Positions 25,815 through 34,712 of a stretch of 64,000 nucleotides of DNA are shown here, piece by piece. This DNA is from CAKZQX01 sp034436755 (GTDB lineage: Bacteria > Chloroflexota > Chloroflexia > Chloroflexales > Chloroflexaceae). The translations under genes and the position numbers were made by a program. The DNA is taken from positions 1 to 64,000 of the forward strand of contig DAOTVB010000260.1 of assembly GCA_034436755.1 (NCBI GenBank), in the 5' to 3' direction. The notes under the pieces are model-generated. The model did not search any database. It was not told the origin of the DNA and saw nothing but the letters and a program-made list of their open reading frames with translations. How positions within the stretch are numbered: the stretch's first letter is position 1; every line of letters begins with the position of its first letter.

Positions 25815-26759
25815 TTAGGAAGGCTGGTCCAGCAGAGCAGCGGCGGCGCTGTAGGGGTCTTGTGCGCGCTCCACGATCTGCTGCACCATGGCGTCCCAGG
25901 CGGGTCCGCGCAGGCGCTCCCCGGTCAACTCCGCTACTGCGGCGGTTAGTTCACGCTCGGCATGCGCCAGCGCGCGCGCCGGCCCCTGATTGCTGGTTTG
26001 AAGATGGGCCGCATGCTGCTCAACCGCCGTGATAATCTCCGCGCTGCCCTCGTTGCGCATGGCAACCGCTGTCAGCACCGGCGGCTCCCAACCGTCAGCG
26101 GCCGGCGCACCCAGATGCAGCATCGCGCGTAGTTGCCGCACGGTCTGGTCCGCTCCGGCGCGGTCGGCCTTATTAACCACAAAAATATCGGCAATCTCCA
26201 GGATGCCCGCCTTGATGGACTGCACTTCGTCACCCAGGCCGGGCACCTCGACCACAATCACCGTCCGGGCCATTCGCGCAATATCAACCTCACCCTGACC
26301 GGCCCCTACTGTCTCAACCAGAATGATATCAAAGCCGGCGGCATCAAGCAGGTGGGTGGCATCGGCGGTTGCCCGCGACAGGCCACCCAGCCGCCCCCGG
26401 CCGGCCATACTACGCATAAAAATACCTGCATCACCGCTCAACGGCTGCATGCGGATGCGATCGCCCAGCACCGCCCCACCCGTGAAGGGCGAAGTGGGAT
26501 CGACGGCAACAATACCGACCGTGCGGTTCTGCTGCCGCCATGCCAGGGCCAGGCTATTGACCAGGGTAGACTTGCCGGCTCCCGGTGGGCCGGTCATGCC
26601 AACGATGTGGGCCCGCCCGGTATGCGGATAGACCGCCGCCAGCAGTGCGCGGGCAGGCGTGCCCCCCGCCTCAACGACAGTGATGGCGCGGGCCAGAGCA
26701 CGGCGGTCGCCCTGGAGCAGTCGTGGAATCAGTTCACTGGTCTTCACGCGTGGTGACAA
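25815..26759 (-). CDS. MeaB/ArgK-type G-protein chaperone
   Basis: A 314-residue P-loop GTPase of the MeaB/ArgK family, which guards loading and repair of the B12 cofactor in acyl-CoA mutases. Motifs: Walker A TGPPGAGKST (about 56-65), DPTSPFTGGAVLGDRIRM, ETVGAGQGEVDI (Walker B/switch III area) and NKAD for guanine. It is shorter than the meaB at 44835-45986 and closer to chaperones that travel with split mutases. It follows a free-standing B12-binding domain gene by 18 bp, so the two form an operon with a shared mutase partner that lies outside this window. Confidence 0.92.
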   Translation of the reverse strand: MSPRVKTSELIPRLLQGDRRALARAITVVEAGGTPARALLAAVYPHTGRAHIVGMTGPPGAGKSTLVNSLALAWRQQNRTVGIVAVDPTSPFTGGAVLGDRIRMQPLSGDAGIFMRSMAGRGRLGGLSRATADATHLLDAAGFDIILVETVGAGQGEVDIARMARTVIVVEVPGLGDEVQSIKAGILEIADIFVVNKADRAGADQTVRQLRAMLHLGAPAADGWEPPVLTAVAMRNEGSAEIITAVEQHAAHLQTSNQGPARALAHAERELTAAVAELTGERLRGPAWDAMVQQIVERAQDPYSAAAALLDQPS

Positions 26760-26777
26760 CTCATTTGCTATGCCGGA

Positions 26778-27221
26778 TCAGGAGTGGGGCAACTCGTCCT
26801 GCACATCGTAAGTTATGGTCAGACGCCCGGCCATGTTTTCCTGGATGAAGCGGACAATCGCGTGGGTTGAAGCGCCGGAACCAAAAACCGCCGCGATGCC
26901 ATGGTCACGGGTCAGCGTGGCCGCATCTTCATCCGGGATAATGCCCCCGACCACGACCAGCAGATCATCCATGCCCTGCGCCTGTAGCAACTGCATCACG
27001 CGGGGCAGGAGCGCCATATGCGCCCCGGAGAGGATCGAGAGGCCGATGACATCGACATCTTCCTGGAGTGCCGCTTCAACAATCATCTGGGGCGTCTGCT
27101 GAAGCCCGGTGTAGATGACCTCCATACCGGCATCGCGCAGCGCCCGCGCAATCACTTTGGCGCCCCGATCATGCCCATCGAGGCCGGGTTTGGCAACCAG
27201 AACGCGTATCTTCCGTTCCAT
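26778..27221 (-). CDS. Free-standing methylmalonyl-CoA mutase B12-binding subunit
   Basis: A 147-residue Rossmann-like domain equivalent to the C-terminal 130 or so residues of the large mutase subunit. The cobalamin motif is DGHDRG (about 15-20), with the axial His, plus SILSGAHMALLP and VVVGGIIPDED. Such small subunits pair with a separate catalytic chain in split mutases (methylmalonyl-, ethylmalonyl-, 2-hydroxyisobutyryl- or isobutyryl-CoA types). The catalytic partner is not next to it. It precedes a MeaB-type chaperone in one transcript. Confidence 0.92.
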   Translation of the reverse strand: MERKIRVLVAKPGLDGHDRGAKVIARALRDAGMEVIYTGLQQTPQMIVEAALQEDVDVIGLSILSGAHMALLPRVMQLLQAQGMDDLLVVVGGIIPDEDAATLTRDHGIAAVFGSGASTHAIVRFIQENMAGRLTITYDVQDELPHS

Positions 27222-27316
27222 CTCACCTCTCCACCCTTACCGCTCCACAGCGGTCATTTCCGCGCTGCCGGAGGCAAGAGAGATCTCTTCGTGAAGGACT
27301 GTATAGCGTGGGTCAA

Positions 27317-27345
27317 ATTATAGCATCAGTTGTTGGCCGGGGCAA
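27317..27345 (-). promoter_or_regulatory. Promoter of the B12-subunit/chaperone operon
   Basis: On the minus strand TTGCCC (27345-27340), 17 bp, then TATAAT (27322-27317) with TG giving an extended -10. Confidence 0.65.
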
Positions 27346-27362
27346 CATATTCACGTTATAAT
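27333..27362 (+). promoter_or_regulatory. Promoter of the second VWA gene
   Basis: TTGGCC (27333-27338), 18 bp, TATAAT (27357-27362). It overlaps the divergent promoter of the B12-subunit operon. Confidence 0.5.
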
Positions 27363-27409
27363 CAGGAGGTCCAGTTCAACGTGTCCGGCAGTTGATATGC
27401 GAGATAGGT

Positions 27410-28804
27410 ATGACGCTGAACCTGATTCTGCAACCAACCGAGCCCACCCTGGCCCAACTCGACACGCCGCAGATCTGCTATCTGCTGGTGACACTCCGGC
27501 CCCAGGCCGGACAGAATGGCGCCCGCCCGGTCAACTGGGCGCTGGTTGCCGATGCCAGCCGCTCGATGCGTATTCCCATCGTTGATGAAGCCCAGTTTCG
27601 GCAACTGGTCCGCGCGGGTGGCGCCCACGAAGTGCTGGTCGATGGCATTCCGGTCTGGCAACTGACCGAGCCGGTTGACCCGCAGCTACGCGGTGAGACG
27701 CCCAGCGCCTTGGACTATACCGCCCGCGCCCTGCACAGTGTGGTGGAACAGATGGACGCGGCTGATCGGTTTACCCTGGTTGCCTGCGCCGAGCATGCGC
27801 GAGTGCTTGTGCCCAATACCAGCGGGGCTGACCGGGCTGTGCTGGTGCAGGGCATTGAACAACTCAACATGATCGATCTGGGGGAGGCGACCGATCTGGC
27901 GCGGGGGCTGCATCTGGCACTAAACGAACTGGTACACGGACGCGCCAGCAGCGATACGAAGACCGAGCGCATCCTGCTGCTGACCGACGGTTTTACGCAG
28001 TATCCGGATACCTGCCTGACGCTGGCGCAGCAGGCTGCCGCCGAGGGCGTGACCATCAGCACGTTGGGGCTGGGAGGGGATTTTCAGGATGATCTGCTGA
28101 CCGCCCTGGCCGATGCCGGCGGGGGACGCGCCATGTTTATGCGCCATGCCGCTACTATTCCCCAGGCCGTCACGCAGGAACTGGCAGCCGCCCGCGCGGT
28201 AACGCTGCGCACGGTGACGCTAACGCTCCGGTTTAGCCGGGATGTCACGCTGCGACGGGCTACCCGCATTCAACCGGCGCTGTCGCAGCTTACGCCAACC
28301 CCGAACGATCCGCGCACGGTGACGCTTTACCCGGGCGATCTGGAGTCGGGCACCCCGGTGACAATCCTGCTCGAACTGCTGGCTCCAGCCACGCCGCCGC
28401 TCCACCCGGCGATCAGTTCGGTGGACGATGGTACGGCGCGCCGGATGCGCCTGGCCCGGCTGATCTTGAGCAGTCCCGATCTCCCCACAACAACCCACGA
28501 TCTGGTTGCAACCTATACCCGAACGCCTGTTGCTCCACCCGCCGCCGTGCTGGAGGCGGTTGCCTATGCCCATGCCGCCCGACTGCAGCGGCAGGCAATG
28601 GAAGCCGCAGCCAGGGGTGACCATGCTGCGGCCGCTTCGCGTTTACGCGCCGCTGCGGACCGTCTGATCGATCTTGGGAAGAACGACCTGGCGGCTGCCG
28701 CGCTACACGAGGCGCTATCGCTGGAGCAGACCGGCCAGACCAGCGGCGTCGGCGCGAAAGAGTTGACCTACGCCACCCGGCGGTTGCGGAGTGAGGAGGC
28801 ATGA
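27410..28804 (+). CDS. VWA-domain protein
   Basis: A 464-residue VWA protein, paralogous to the one at 18206-19450. The MIDAS is DASRS (48-52), and the distal Asp lies in ILLLTDGFTQYPD. An insertion of about 40 residues after the MIDAS (IPVWQLTEPVDPQLRGE) is missing in the paralogue. The C-terminal helices end YATRRLRSEE, as in the paralogue. No signal peptide is seen. I start at the ATG at 27410; a TTG at 27392 is possible. It is alone on the plus strand. Confidence 0.86.
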   Translation: MTLNLILQPTEPTLAQLDTPQICYLLVTLRPQAGQNGARPVNWALVADASRSMRIPIVDEAQFRQLVRAGGAHEVLVDGIPVWQLTEPVDPQLRGETPSALDYTARALHSVVEQMDAADRFTLVACAEHARVLVPNTSGADRAVLVQGIEQLNMIDLGEATDLARGLHLALNELVHGRASSDTKTERILLLTDGFTQYPDTCLTLAQQAAAEGVTISTLGLGGDFQDDLLTALADAGGGRAMFMRHAATIPQAVTQELAAARAVTLRTVTLTLRFSRDVTLRRATRIQPALSQLTPTPNDPRTVTLYPGDLESGTPVTILLELLAPATPPLHPAISSVDDGTARRMRLARLILSSPDLPTTTHDLVATYTRTPVAPPAAVLEAVAYAHAARLQRQAMEAAARGDHAAAASRLRAAADRLIDLGKNDLAAAALHEALSLEQTGQTSGVGAKELTYATRRLRSEEA

Positions 28805-28805
28805 G

Positions 28806-28840
28806 ATAGGTTACAGGTGATAGGTGATAGGGGAAATCCT
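28806..28840. repeat. Short tandem repeats (gtgatag words)
   Basis: A short block of ataggt/gtgatag words follows the VWA stop codon. Confidence 0.5.
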
Positions 28841-28926
28841 TAAGCACCTTGTAGGGACGCGCTTCTGCACGTCCGCAGCTTCCCCGGATGCAGAAAATGT
28901 CTCCTGAACCAGCACGGTGGTCTGCT

Positions 28927-29502
28927 CTATCTCCTGTCCCCTGTCCCCTGTTCCCTGTCCCCTATCCCCTGGTGTTGGCGGTAGGCTGCCAGGGCTTTGC
29001 GCTGGCTACTCCACTTGAGTTCCGGTACTTCTTCCAGGGGAACGACGCGTGCTGCACTGACTTCAGTTGCATCCCCGCCCAGGGTGCCGCTTACGGCCCG
29101 CGCTGCGAAGCAGAAGACGATGTAGAACATGCGTGGATCGCCATACCCAGGACTATGCTCGTACCCCAGAAAGCGCAGATCGGTTACATCCAGGCCGGTC
29201 TCTTCCTGAACTTCGCGGATGGCCGTATCCGCCGGATCTTCGCCAAACTCAGCATGACCGATGGGCAGATGCCAGATCCCGCGATCCGGTTCGATATTGC
29301 GCTTCAAGAGGACAATTCCGCCCTGATACTCCACCACCACCGTTGCGGCAATATTGGGGTTCGGGTAGAACACCCAGCCACAGCTCGGGCAGCCGAGCCG
29401 TTCCTGCTCATGCCGTGGCACACGTTCCAGCGGCGTCCCATCAAGCGGGCAGAAGCGAAACTGGTAGGTATCCGGGTAGGCATCAATTGTTGGCAGAGAC
29501 AT
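28927..29502 (-). CDS. Nudix hydrolase with zinc ribbon
   Basis: A 191-residue Nudix hydrolase that should cleave a nucleoside diphosphate linked to another group. A zinc ribbon lies at 18-41 (CPLDG, CPSCG). The Nudix box runs from about 82 to 104: G, five residues, E, seven residues, then REVQEETGL, which is complete. The last 16 residues (QHQGIGDREQGTGDRR) are encoded by a block of ccctgtcccctgt tandem words, so the normal C-terminus was probably extended by repeat growth. NADH pyrophosphatases have a similar zinc ribbon but the substrate is not fixed here. Confidence 0.9.
   Translation of the reverse strand: MSLPTIDAYPDTYQFRFCPLDGTPLERVPRHEQERLGCPSCGWVFYPNPNIAATVVVEYQGGIVLLKRNIEPDRGIWHLPIGHAEFGEDPADTAIREVQEETGLDVTDLRFLGYEHSPGYGDPRMFYIVFCFAARAVSGTLGGDATEVSAARVVPLEEVPELKWSSQRKALAAYRQHQGIGDREQGTGDRR
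28930..28973. repeat. Short tandem repeats in the Nudix 3' end
   Basis: About six ccctgtc/ccctatc words of 7 bases. They are translated as the Nudix C-terminus. Confidence 0.7.
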
Positions 29503-29514
29503 ATGATTTCTCCG

Positions 29515-29582
29515 TCGTCTGTAGTCCGTATCCTGTCGTCCGTCGTCTGTAGTCCGTATCCTGTCGTCCGTCGTCCGTACTG
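29515..29582. repeat. Tandem repeats of tccgtatcctgtcgtccgtc
   Basis: A 28-base unit containing tagtccgtatcctgtcgtcc occurs twice, with a partial third. It lies just upstream of the Nudix gene and resembles the block in the cbiC-cbiD spacer. Confidence 0.75.
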
Positions 29583-29813
29583 TTTGTGCTGGATTATTAT
29601 AAACGCCCGGTGGTACTGGTCAGAGGGACGGGGGTGTTCTCCGTCCGGGGGTGGCAGTGTGATTGCAACCGGGGGACGAGGGCAGCGCGCCGTTGATGGT
29701 GTACAATAGGGGCACAGGTACGATTGTTGTAAGAGGCAGATCTGACGGGGCATAGCGGGAGTCCATCCCGGCTATCCCTGCCATCCTGCGCGCATAATCG
29801 AAGGGAGCAAGCT

Positions 29814-30482
29814 ATGAAGCGACAATGGACCATCGCAGGAACGGTTTTTATGCTACTGCTGGCGGCTACGCTGCTGCCCGGCACCGTAGTGCGGGCGCAG
29901 GCCAGAACCCTGACCCCGGAACGACCATCGGTCGAAGCGGGATCAACGCTGCGCTTCTTTGGGCGCAATTTTGAACGTGGCGAACGGGTTTCCTGGTGGA
30001 CAACCAACCCCCACGGCGCGGTGCTGGGGGGCGAACGTGTTGAGGCTTCCCGTGATAGCGGCTATGTCGAGATATTTTTCGCGGTACCCGAAGATGCCGA
30101 CAGCGGACGCTGGTTCCTGACCGCCTATGGCGAAGATTCCCAGGAGCCGGTGGTTGCTTCGTTTGTGGTCATTGGGCGAGATCCCAACCCGAATGATCCG
30201 GAGGACTTCCAGATCAAGGTTGCGCCGCCCAGTGGTCCGGCAGGCACGGAATTTGCCTTCGCTGCGAAAGGCTATGACGACGACGAGGAGATCAGCTACT
30301 GGATCACCGCACCCGACGGCAGCATTTACGCGGCGTTCCCCAAAGGCGCCACCGCCGATGAAACCGGCCGGGTTGATCTTACCTGGCAGGTGCCGTACGA
30401 TGCCCCACGCGGCGTATGGGTGATGACCATTCAGGGATATGACAGCACCGTCGCCCGTGGCATACGGTTTGAAGTGTTCTAG
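29814..30482 (+). CDS. Secreted protein with two beta-sandwich repeats
   Basis: A 222-residue exported protein of unknown function. A signal peptide (residues 1-29, ending VVRAQA) is followed by two similar ~95-residue modules. Both have a PSVEAGS/PPSGPAGT start, an SWWTT/SYWITAPDG core and a GRWFLTAYG/GVWVMTIQGYDS end, as in immunoglobulin-like repeats. An AAGGGAGC site lies before the ATG. It is probably displayed at the cell surface or wall. Confidence 0.8.
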   Translation: MKRQWTIAGTVFMLLLAATLLPGTVVRAQARTLTPERPSVEAGSTLRFFGRNFERGERVSWWTTNPHGAVLGGERVEASRDSGYVEIFFAVPEDADSGRWFLTAYGEDSQEPVVASFVVIGRDPNPNDPEDFQIKVAPPSGPAGTEFAFAAKGYDDDEEISYWITAPDGSIYAAFPKGATADETGRVDLTWQVPYDAPRGVWVMTIQGYDSTVARGIRFEVF

Positions 30483-30503
30483 CACTTGCAATGCAGTACG
30501 CGG

Positions 30504-30566
30504 CAAAGATGCGCTAAGGCAACCTGCGATCGGATGGCTGCCGGCATCTTTGCCGCATTACTTTTT
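30504..30566 (+). terminator. Inverted repeat after the secreted-protein gene
   Basis: gcggcaaagatgc pairs with gcatctttgccgc over a loop of about 37 bases, and a T-run follows within ten bases. It may end the upstream transcript. Confidence 0.45.
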
Positions 30567-30577
30567 CTGGAGATGAC

Positions 30578-33001
30578 ATGCACGTACCAGCAGGTGATAA
30601 CCCGTCCCCAATAACCACTCCCCTGTCCGCAGCGATTCAGGTACAGCCGGGTGCGCTGTTGGCAACCACTGCGGCCGATGTGCCCGTTGCAACGCTGAAT
30701 GCAACACTGCAATCCTATGGCCTCTGTCTACCGATTATGCCCCTGGAACCGGGCCTGACGCTGGCTGATCTGGTTCACCACAACGCCGGCGGACGGCGAC
30801 GCTTCCGCTATGGCACCATCGCCCGCTACCTGCGCGCTGCTACGCTGGCACCGGCAAACGCGCCTGATCATCCTATCATTCTCGGGGGGCCAACGCTCAA
30901 GCGGGCAACCGGCTATGGATTGCCCCGCGCCCTGGTGGGCAACTGGATCGATGTCGGGACGCTGTTGGATGTCACCGTGAACCTGCGCCCACTGCCACCG
31001 CTGCGTCGCGCGCTGCTGCTGGAGTGTGCCGATCTGCCGGCCGCCTTCCGCCTCGCTAACGATCTGCTGGCCGCCCCGCTGGAACTGAGCGCGCTGGCCC
31101 TGCTGGAACAGGCAGAGAACTGCATGCTATTGGCAGAACTGGAGGGAACCGCGGCCCTGCTTGAACGTCAGGCAACCGAGATTGTTACCCGCGCCACGGC
31201 AGTCGGTGCAGCCATAACCCAACCCGAAACCGCCTGGCAACCCTGGGAGGCCCGCGCCGCCACTGAGTCTGACGCTGTCACGGGCCGTCTGGATCTTTCG
31301 CTGCCCCGGGCTATGCTACCAGAGTTTGCGCAGCAGGCGGGCATAATCCTGCGGCGCTATGGGCTGGAGCTACCACTCTGGGGCGATCTGGGCACCGGCA
31401 CCCTCCATCTGACATTTCCGGGGGAGCGTATGGGCGAAGTGACCCAGGCGGCCGCGCTGGTTTACCACCTGGCCCGGCAACTGGGGGGAACGCTCTGCAC
31501 CGAGCGTGGCATGAGCGATCTGATGCAGCAGTTCTGGCAACATGCGGCGCGGCAGCGGAGTATTGGCGACCAGCGACCGGCGACCCGCAAAGAGACAACG
31601 CGCACGGTCCCTATGCCACCCGTCACGCGGCAAGCACTGCTCGCGGAATTACGGGAGATCGTTGGTGCGAACTATCTGCTGACCCGACCGGAGGATATCG
31701 GAACTTACGCGCAGGATGCCTCTATCGCGCAGGCGAGTGGCGCGCCGTTGGCCGTAGTGCTGCCGGCATCGACTGCCGAGGTCAGCGCCGTGGTGGGGCG
31801 GGCGCATCGGTCAGGTGTGCCGGTGGTGACACGCGGTGCAGGGAGTGGTCTGGCAGGCGGCGCAATCCCATCGCCGGGGACGCTTCTGCTGGCGCTGACC
31901 CGGATGGAGCGGCTACAGGTGGATGTTGCGCAGATGGTCGTCCACGCCGAGGCGGGCGCGATTACCGCCGATATCCAGCGCGCCGCCGAAGCGCACGACC
32001 TCTTCTATCCGCCTGATCCATCCAGCCAGGGCGTCTCGACCATTGGCGGGAATATTGCCTGTAACGCAGGTGGACCGCGCTGTCTCAAGTATGGCGTCAC
32101 TGCTGATTATGTCGTGGGGTTGATGGCGGTGCTGGCCGATGGACGCATTCTACGGGTGGGGGACGGCATCACGGCCCAGTCACCGGATGCCGGGTTGCTG
32201 CAACTGCTGATCGGCTCGGAGGGGACGCTGGCAGTTATCACCGAGGTGACGCTTCGGCTGACTCCCAAACCGGCGGCCCGCCGGACAGCCATGGCAATTT
32301 TTAACGAGCTTGATGCAGCCTGTGCCACGGTTGAGGCGATTATGGCGTCGGGGCTGTTGCCCGCCGGCCTGGAGTTGATGGACGACACCACCATTGCCGT
32401 GGTGGAAGACTACTTACATTTGGGACTGCCGCGCGATGCCGGGGCGCTCTTGCTCCTGCTCTCCGATGGCGCGCCGGAAGCCGTCGCCGACGAAGCCGCA
32501 GCGCTGGCGGAACTGGCGCGGCGCGGTGGTGCGCGTACGGTGCAGGTAGCTCAGACTGCCGCCGACGAAGCGGCGCTCTGGCAGGCCCGCCGGGCCATCT
32601 CCCCGGCGCTCAACCGCCTGCGCCCCAACCGCCTGGGCGAAGATATCTGTGTGCCGCTGCCCCAGATTGCCAACGCCGTCCGCCGGATCAAACAGATTGC
32701 TGCCCGACATGATTTGCCCATTGCCATCTTTGGGCACGCGGGTGATGGTAATCTGCACCCAAACATTCTCTTCGACGCCCGTGATCCGGCACAGGTGACG
32801 CGTACCTGGCAGGCCGCCGAAGCGATCTTCAGGCTGGCTCTGGAACTGGGCGGCACGCTCTCCGGCGAGCATGGCATCGGCACACTCAAGCGACCCTTTT
32901 TGCAGGCTGCATTGGGAGCGGAACTGTTGGAGTTGCAGCAGCAGTTGAAGGCCACATTTGACCCGCAGGGGCAACTCAACCCCGGCAAACTGCTGCCGTA
33001 G
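30578..33001 (+). CDS. GlcE-GlcD-like FAD oxidase fusion
   Basis: An 807-residue protein that joins two FAD-oxidase halves. Residues 1-330 look like GlcE, the smaller FAD-binding glycolate oxidase subunit, and include GGPTLKRATGYGLPRALVGNW. Residues about 348-807 are GlcD, with the PCMH FAD domain (VTRGAGSGLAGGAIPSPG, PDPSSQGVSTIGGNIACNAGG, LIGSEGTLAVITEVTLRL) and the FAD-linked oxidase C-terminal domain (FGHAGDGNLHPNI, SGEHGIGTLKRPFL). The likely substrate is glycolate or another 2-hydroxy acid. The iron-sulfur subunit GlcF is not adjacent. Usually GlcD and GlcE are separate chains. Confidence 0.88.
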   Translation: MHVPAGDNPSPITTPLSAAIQVQPGALLATTAADVPVATLNATLQSYGLCLPIMPLEPGLTLADLVHHNAGGRRRFRYGTIARYLRAATLAPANAPDHPIILGGPTLKRATGYGLPRALVGNWIDVGTLLDVTVNLRPLPPLRRALLLECADLPAAFRLANDLLAAPLELSALALLEQAENCMLLAELEGTAALLERQATEIVTRATAVGAAITQPETAWQPWEARAATESDAVTGRLDLSLPRAMLPEFAQQAGIILRRYGLELPLWGDLGTGTLHLTFPGERMGEVTQAAALVYHLARQLGGTLCTERGMSDLMQQFWQHAARQRSIGDQRPATRKETTRTVPMPPVTRQALLAELREIVGANYLLTRPEDIGTYAQDASIAQASGAPLAVVLPASTAEVSAVVGRAHRSGVPVVTRGAGSGLAGGAIPSPGTLLLALTRMERLQVDVAQMVVHAEAGAITADIQRAAEAHDLFYPPDPSSQGVSTIGGNIACNAGGPRCLKYGVTADYVVGLMAVLADGRILRVGDGITAQSPDAGLLQLLIGSEGTLAVITEVTLRLTPKPAARRTAMAIFNELDAACATVEAIMASGLLPAGLELMDDTTIAVVEDYLHLGLPRDAGALLLLLSDGAPEAVADEAAALAELARRGGARTVQVAQTAADEAALWQARRAISPALNRLRPNRLGEDICVPLPQIANAVRRIKQIAARHDLPIAIFGHAGDGNLHPNILFDARDPAQVTRTWQAAEAIFRLALELGGTLSGEHGIGTLKRPFLQAALGAELLELQQQLKATFDPQGQLNPGKLLP

Positions 33002-33029
33002 TCCGCAAATGTGTAAAAGTGCCGGCGGG

Positions 33030-33590
33030 TCAGTTCCCGCGCGGCACACCGGATTGACTGGACGGCCGGGCGTGTGAAGGCGGTCGTTCCCAGGCCGGAC
33101 GCCGGCGCACACCAATGCCGAACACCTCGCGCACACTGACCAGATAGATTGTGATACAGAGATTAAATGCCATGTCAATAATTGCCGTGCTGATCAGGCC
33201 AAGTTTGAGGGAAGGCGTAGCCATACCGTCCGGAAGAACGCCTGACAGGAATGCTGCAACCGGCTCGGCATAGGCAATAACGAGCGCACCAGCCACAACA
33301 CTCACGGCATTCAGCAAAATATGGAAACCCCATGCCCATCCCATCAGATCCCATAACGACCAGTAGAGCCAGATCGTAAACAGTGACACGCCCAACCCGG
33401 CAATAAGATAGCCCGCCAGACTGGTCAACGAAAATGTCGCACTCATACGCAGATATGCGGTGAACAACACCAGAACGGTATAGGTTAACCCACTCAGAAT
33501 ACCCAGCATGGCAATGATTGCCACGCCCAGAGGACGTTGTGGCTCTGCCTGAACCTGCCTCCGCATCGAGTAGCTATAACCATACGACAT
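33030..33590 (-). CDS. Membrane protein of unknown function
   Basis: A 186-residue protein with four predicted membrane helices (about 21-44, 57-80, 85-108 and 130-152) and a basic, Pro/Ser-rich cytosolic tail. The N-terminus is Tyr/Ser rich. I did not recognise the family. Upstream on the minus strand a GCTATAAT word near 33.87 kb may be its promoter. Confidence 0.72.
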   Translation of the reverse strand: MSYGYSYSMRRQVQAEPQRPLGVAIIAMLGILSGLTYTVLVLFTAYLRMSATFSLTSLAGYLIAGLGVSLFTIWLYWSLWDLMGWAWGFHILLNAVSVVAGALVIAYAEPVAAFLSGVLPDGMATPSLKLGLISTAIIDMAFNLCITIYLVSVREVFGIGVRRRPAWERPPSHARPSSQSGVPRGN

Positions 33591-33769
33591 GCGTCAGTTC
33601 CTCCTTAACACATTGTAATCACTTCAGTTCTGTCCGTGCGTTGTAGCCTGGAGCGGCATGTGCGACAACCCGACGCGAACCGACTGGTTCGCCGTTTACG
33701 CGCATACACACCCAGATGCCGGCAATGGACCGGCACTCCGGTTGATACGGCATACGGGGCAACCCTCCA

Positions 33770-33830
33770 AACGATCTGAACGATCTGAACGACCTGGTTG
33801 TATTCTGGTTGTATCCTGATTGTAATGAGA
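33770..33830. repeat. Short tandem repeats (gatctgaac and ggttgtat words)
   Basis: Three gatctgaac-like words then three ggttgtat-like words lie in the spacer between the membrane protein and the small acidic gene. Nothing else was recognised in this spacer. Confidence 0.6.
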
Positions 33831-33977
33831 GAATGGGCTAAGGGGTGGAACGCTGGTTATGATGCATACCTAATTATAGCGAAAAGGATACCATGGATGT
33901 CAAGTGAAAGTTTGTTCATATGAAGGGTCGGGCCAGGGGAATTGGCGATGGGCAGGCGACGGAGCAATGCGCTTCAC

Positions 33978-34020
33978 AAAACCGGATGCGGATGAAACGA
34001 CGTTATCCGCATCCGGTTTT
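33978..34020 (-). terminator. Intrinsic terminator of the small acidic gene
   Basis: A perfect 16 bp stem (33978-33993 with 34005-34020) with the order stem then TTTT on the minus strand, downstream of the gene at 34046-34228. Confidence 0.72.
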
Positions 34021-34045
34021 CCGACAATCGTCCATCCGGAAGGCG

Positions 34046-34228
34046 CTATACACTGAGATCATCAAACCAGACCTCACCCCGTTCATCGCCGGCAACGGGA
34101 TAAGAACCGGTTTCTTCAAAATAGTCCGTAGCAAAGCTATGTTCAGTATGCAGTTCGCTGATGTATGCCGGATACTCACTGACAACACCGGACCAGGTAT
34201 GCTCAAAAATCTCATGTTGCTGGTGCAT
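34046..34228 (-). CDS. Small acidic protein
   Basis: A predicted 60-residue acidic protein rich in His, Glu and Tyr at the start (MHQQHEIFEH) and ending DERGEVWFDDLSV. The ATG at 34228 has AAAGGAA about 8 bases upstream, and a strong intrinsic terminator follows the stop, which together support a real gene. No family was recognised and no signal peptide is present. Confidence 0.55.
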   Translation of the reverse strand: MHQQHEIFEHTWSGVVSEYPAYISELHTEHSFATDYFEETGSYPVAGDERGEVWFDDLSV

Positions 34229-34303
34229 ACAAATGTTCCTTTCGCTGATTCGGTATAATCCGGGCGCAGACGCCGCGGCTCTGCAAGACGCGGCATGGCC
34301 CAC

Positions 34304-34712
34304 AGGCTTACCTAATTACAACTTACTCTATTCTGGCCACCGTTTACCCTACCGCAGACACTATGCCAGAGGAACGATGTGAGATTGGGCGTATGGAATA
34401 GCGTTACAGGCGCAGCCAGTTGCCCTGTTGGAACAGGTTGACAGTATAATCATTGTGCCTGAATGTCATGTGACACCTACCTGTAATCGCGCTGACGATT
34501 TGAAAAGATGGATCTACGGGACAACGCGAAATAGTAATTCACGGCATTTCTATGCATACTTCTGGGTTACCTGAAGGAGAATGCAAGAGAATGTGAGTTG
34601 TGTCACTCTGATGCGGAGAGCAGATGTGCGTTCCGGCGGACAATGAACGCCTTCACAGAGGTTCCCCGCGAACAGATGGGGCGGAGACAGAATGACACAT
34701 CTCGTTGTAGGA
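34304..34712. other. Spacer without recognised features
   Basis: About 400 bases of moderately AT-rich sequence with no convincing gene, repeat or hairpin. Confidence 0.4.

Noticed and set aside
29515..29582. Possible CRISPR array
   Set aside because: The repeats are directly adjacent, degenerate and lack unique spacers, and no cas gene is present.
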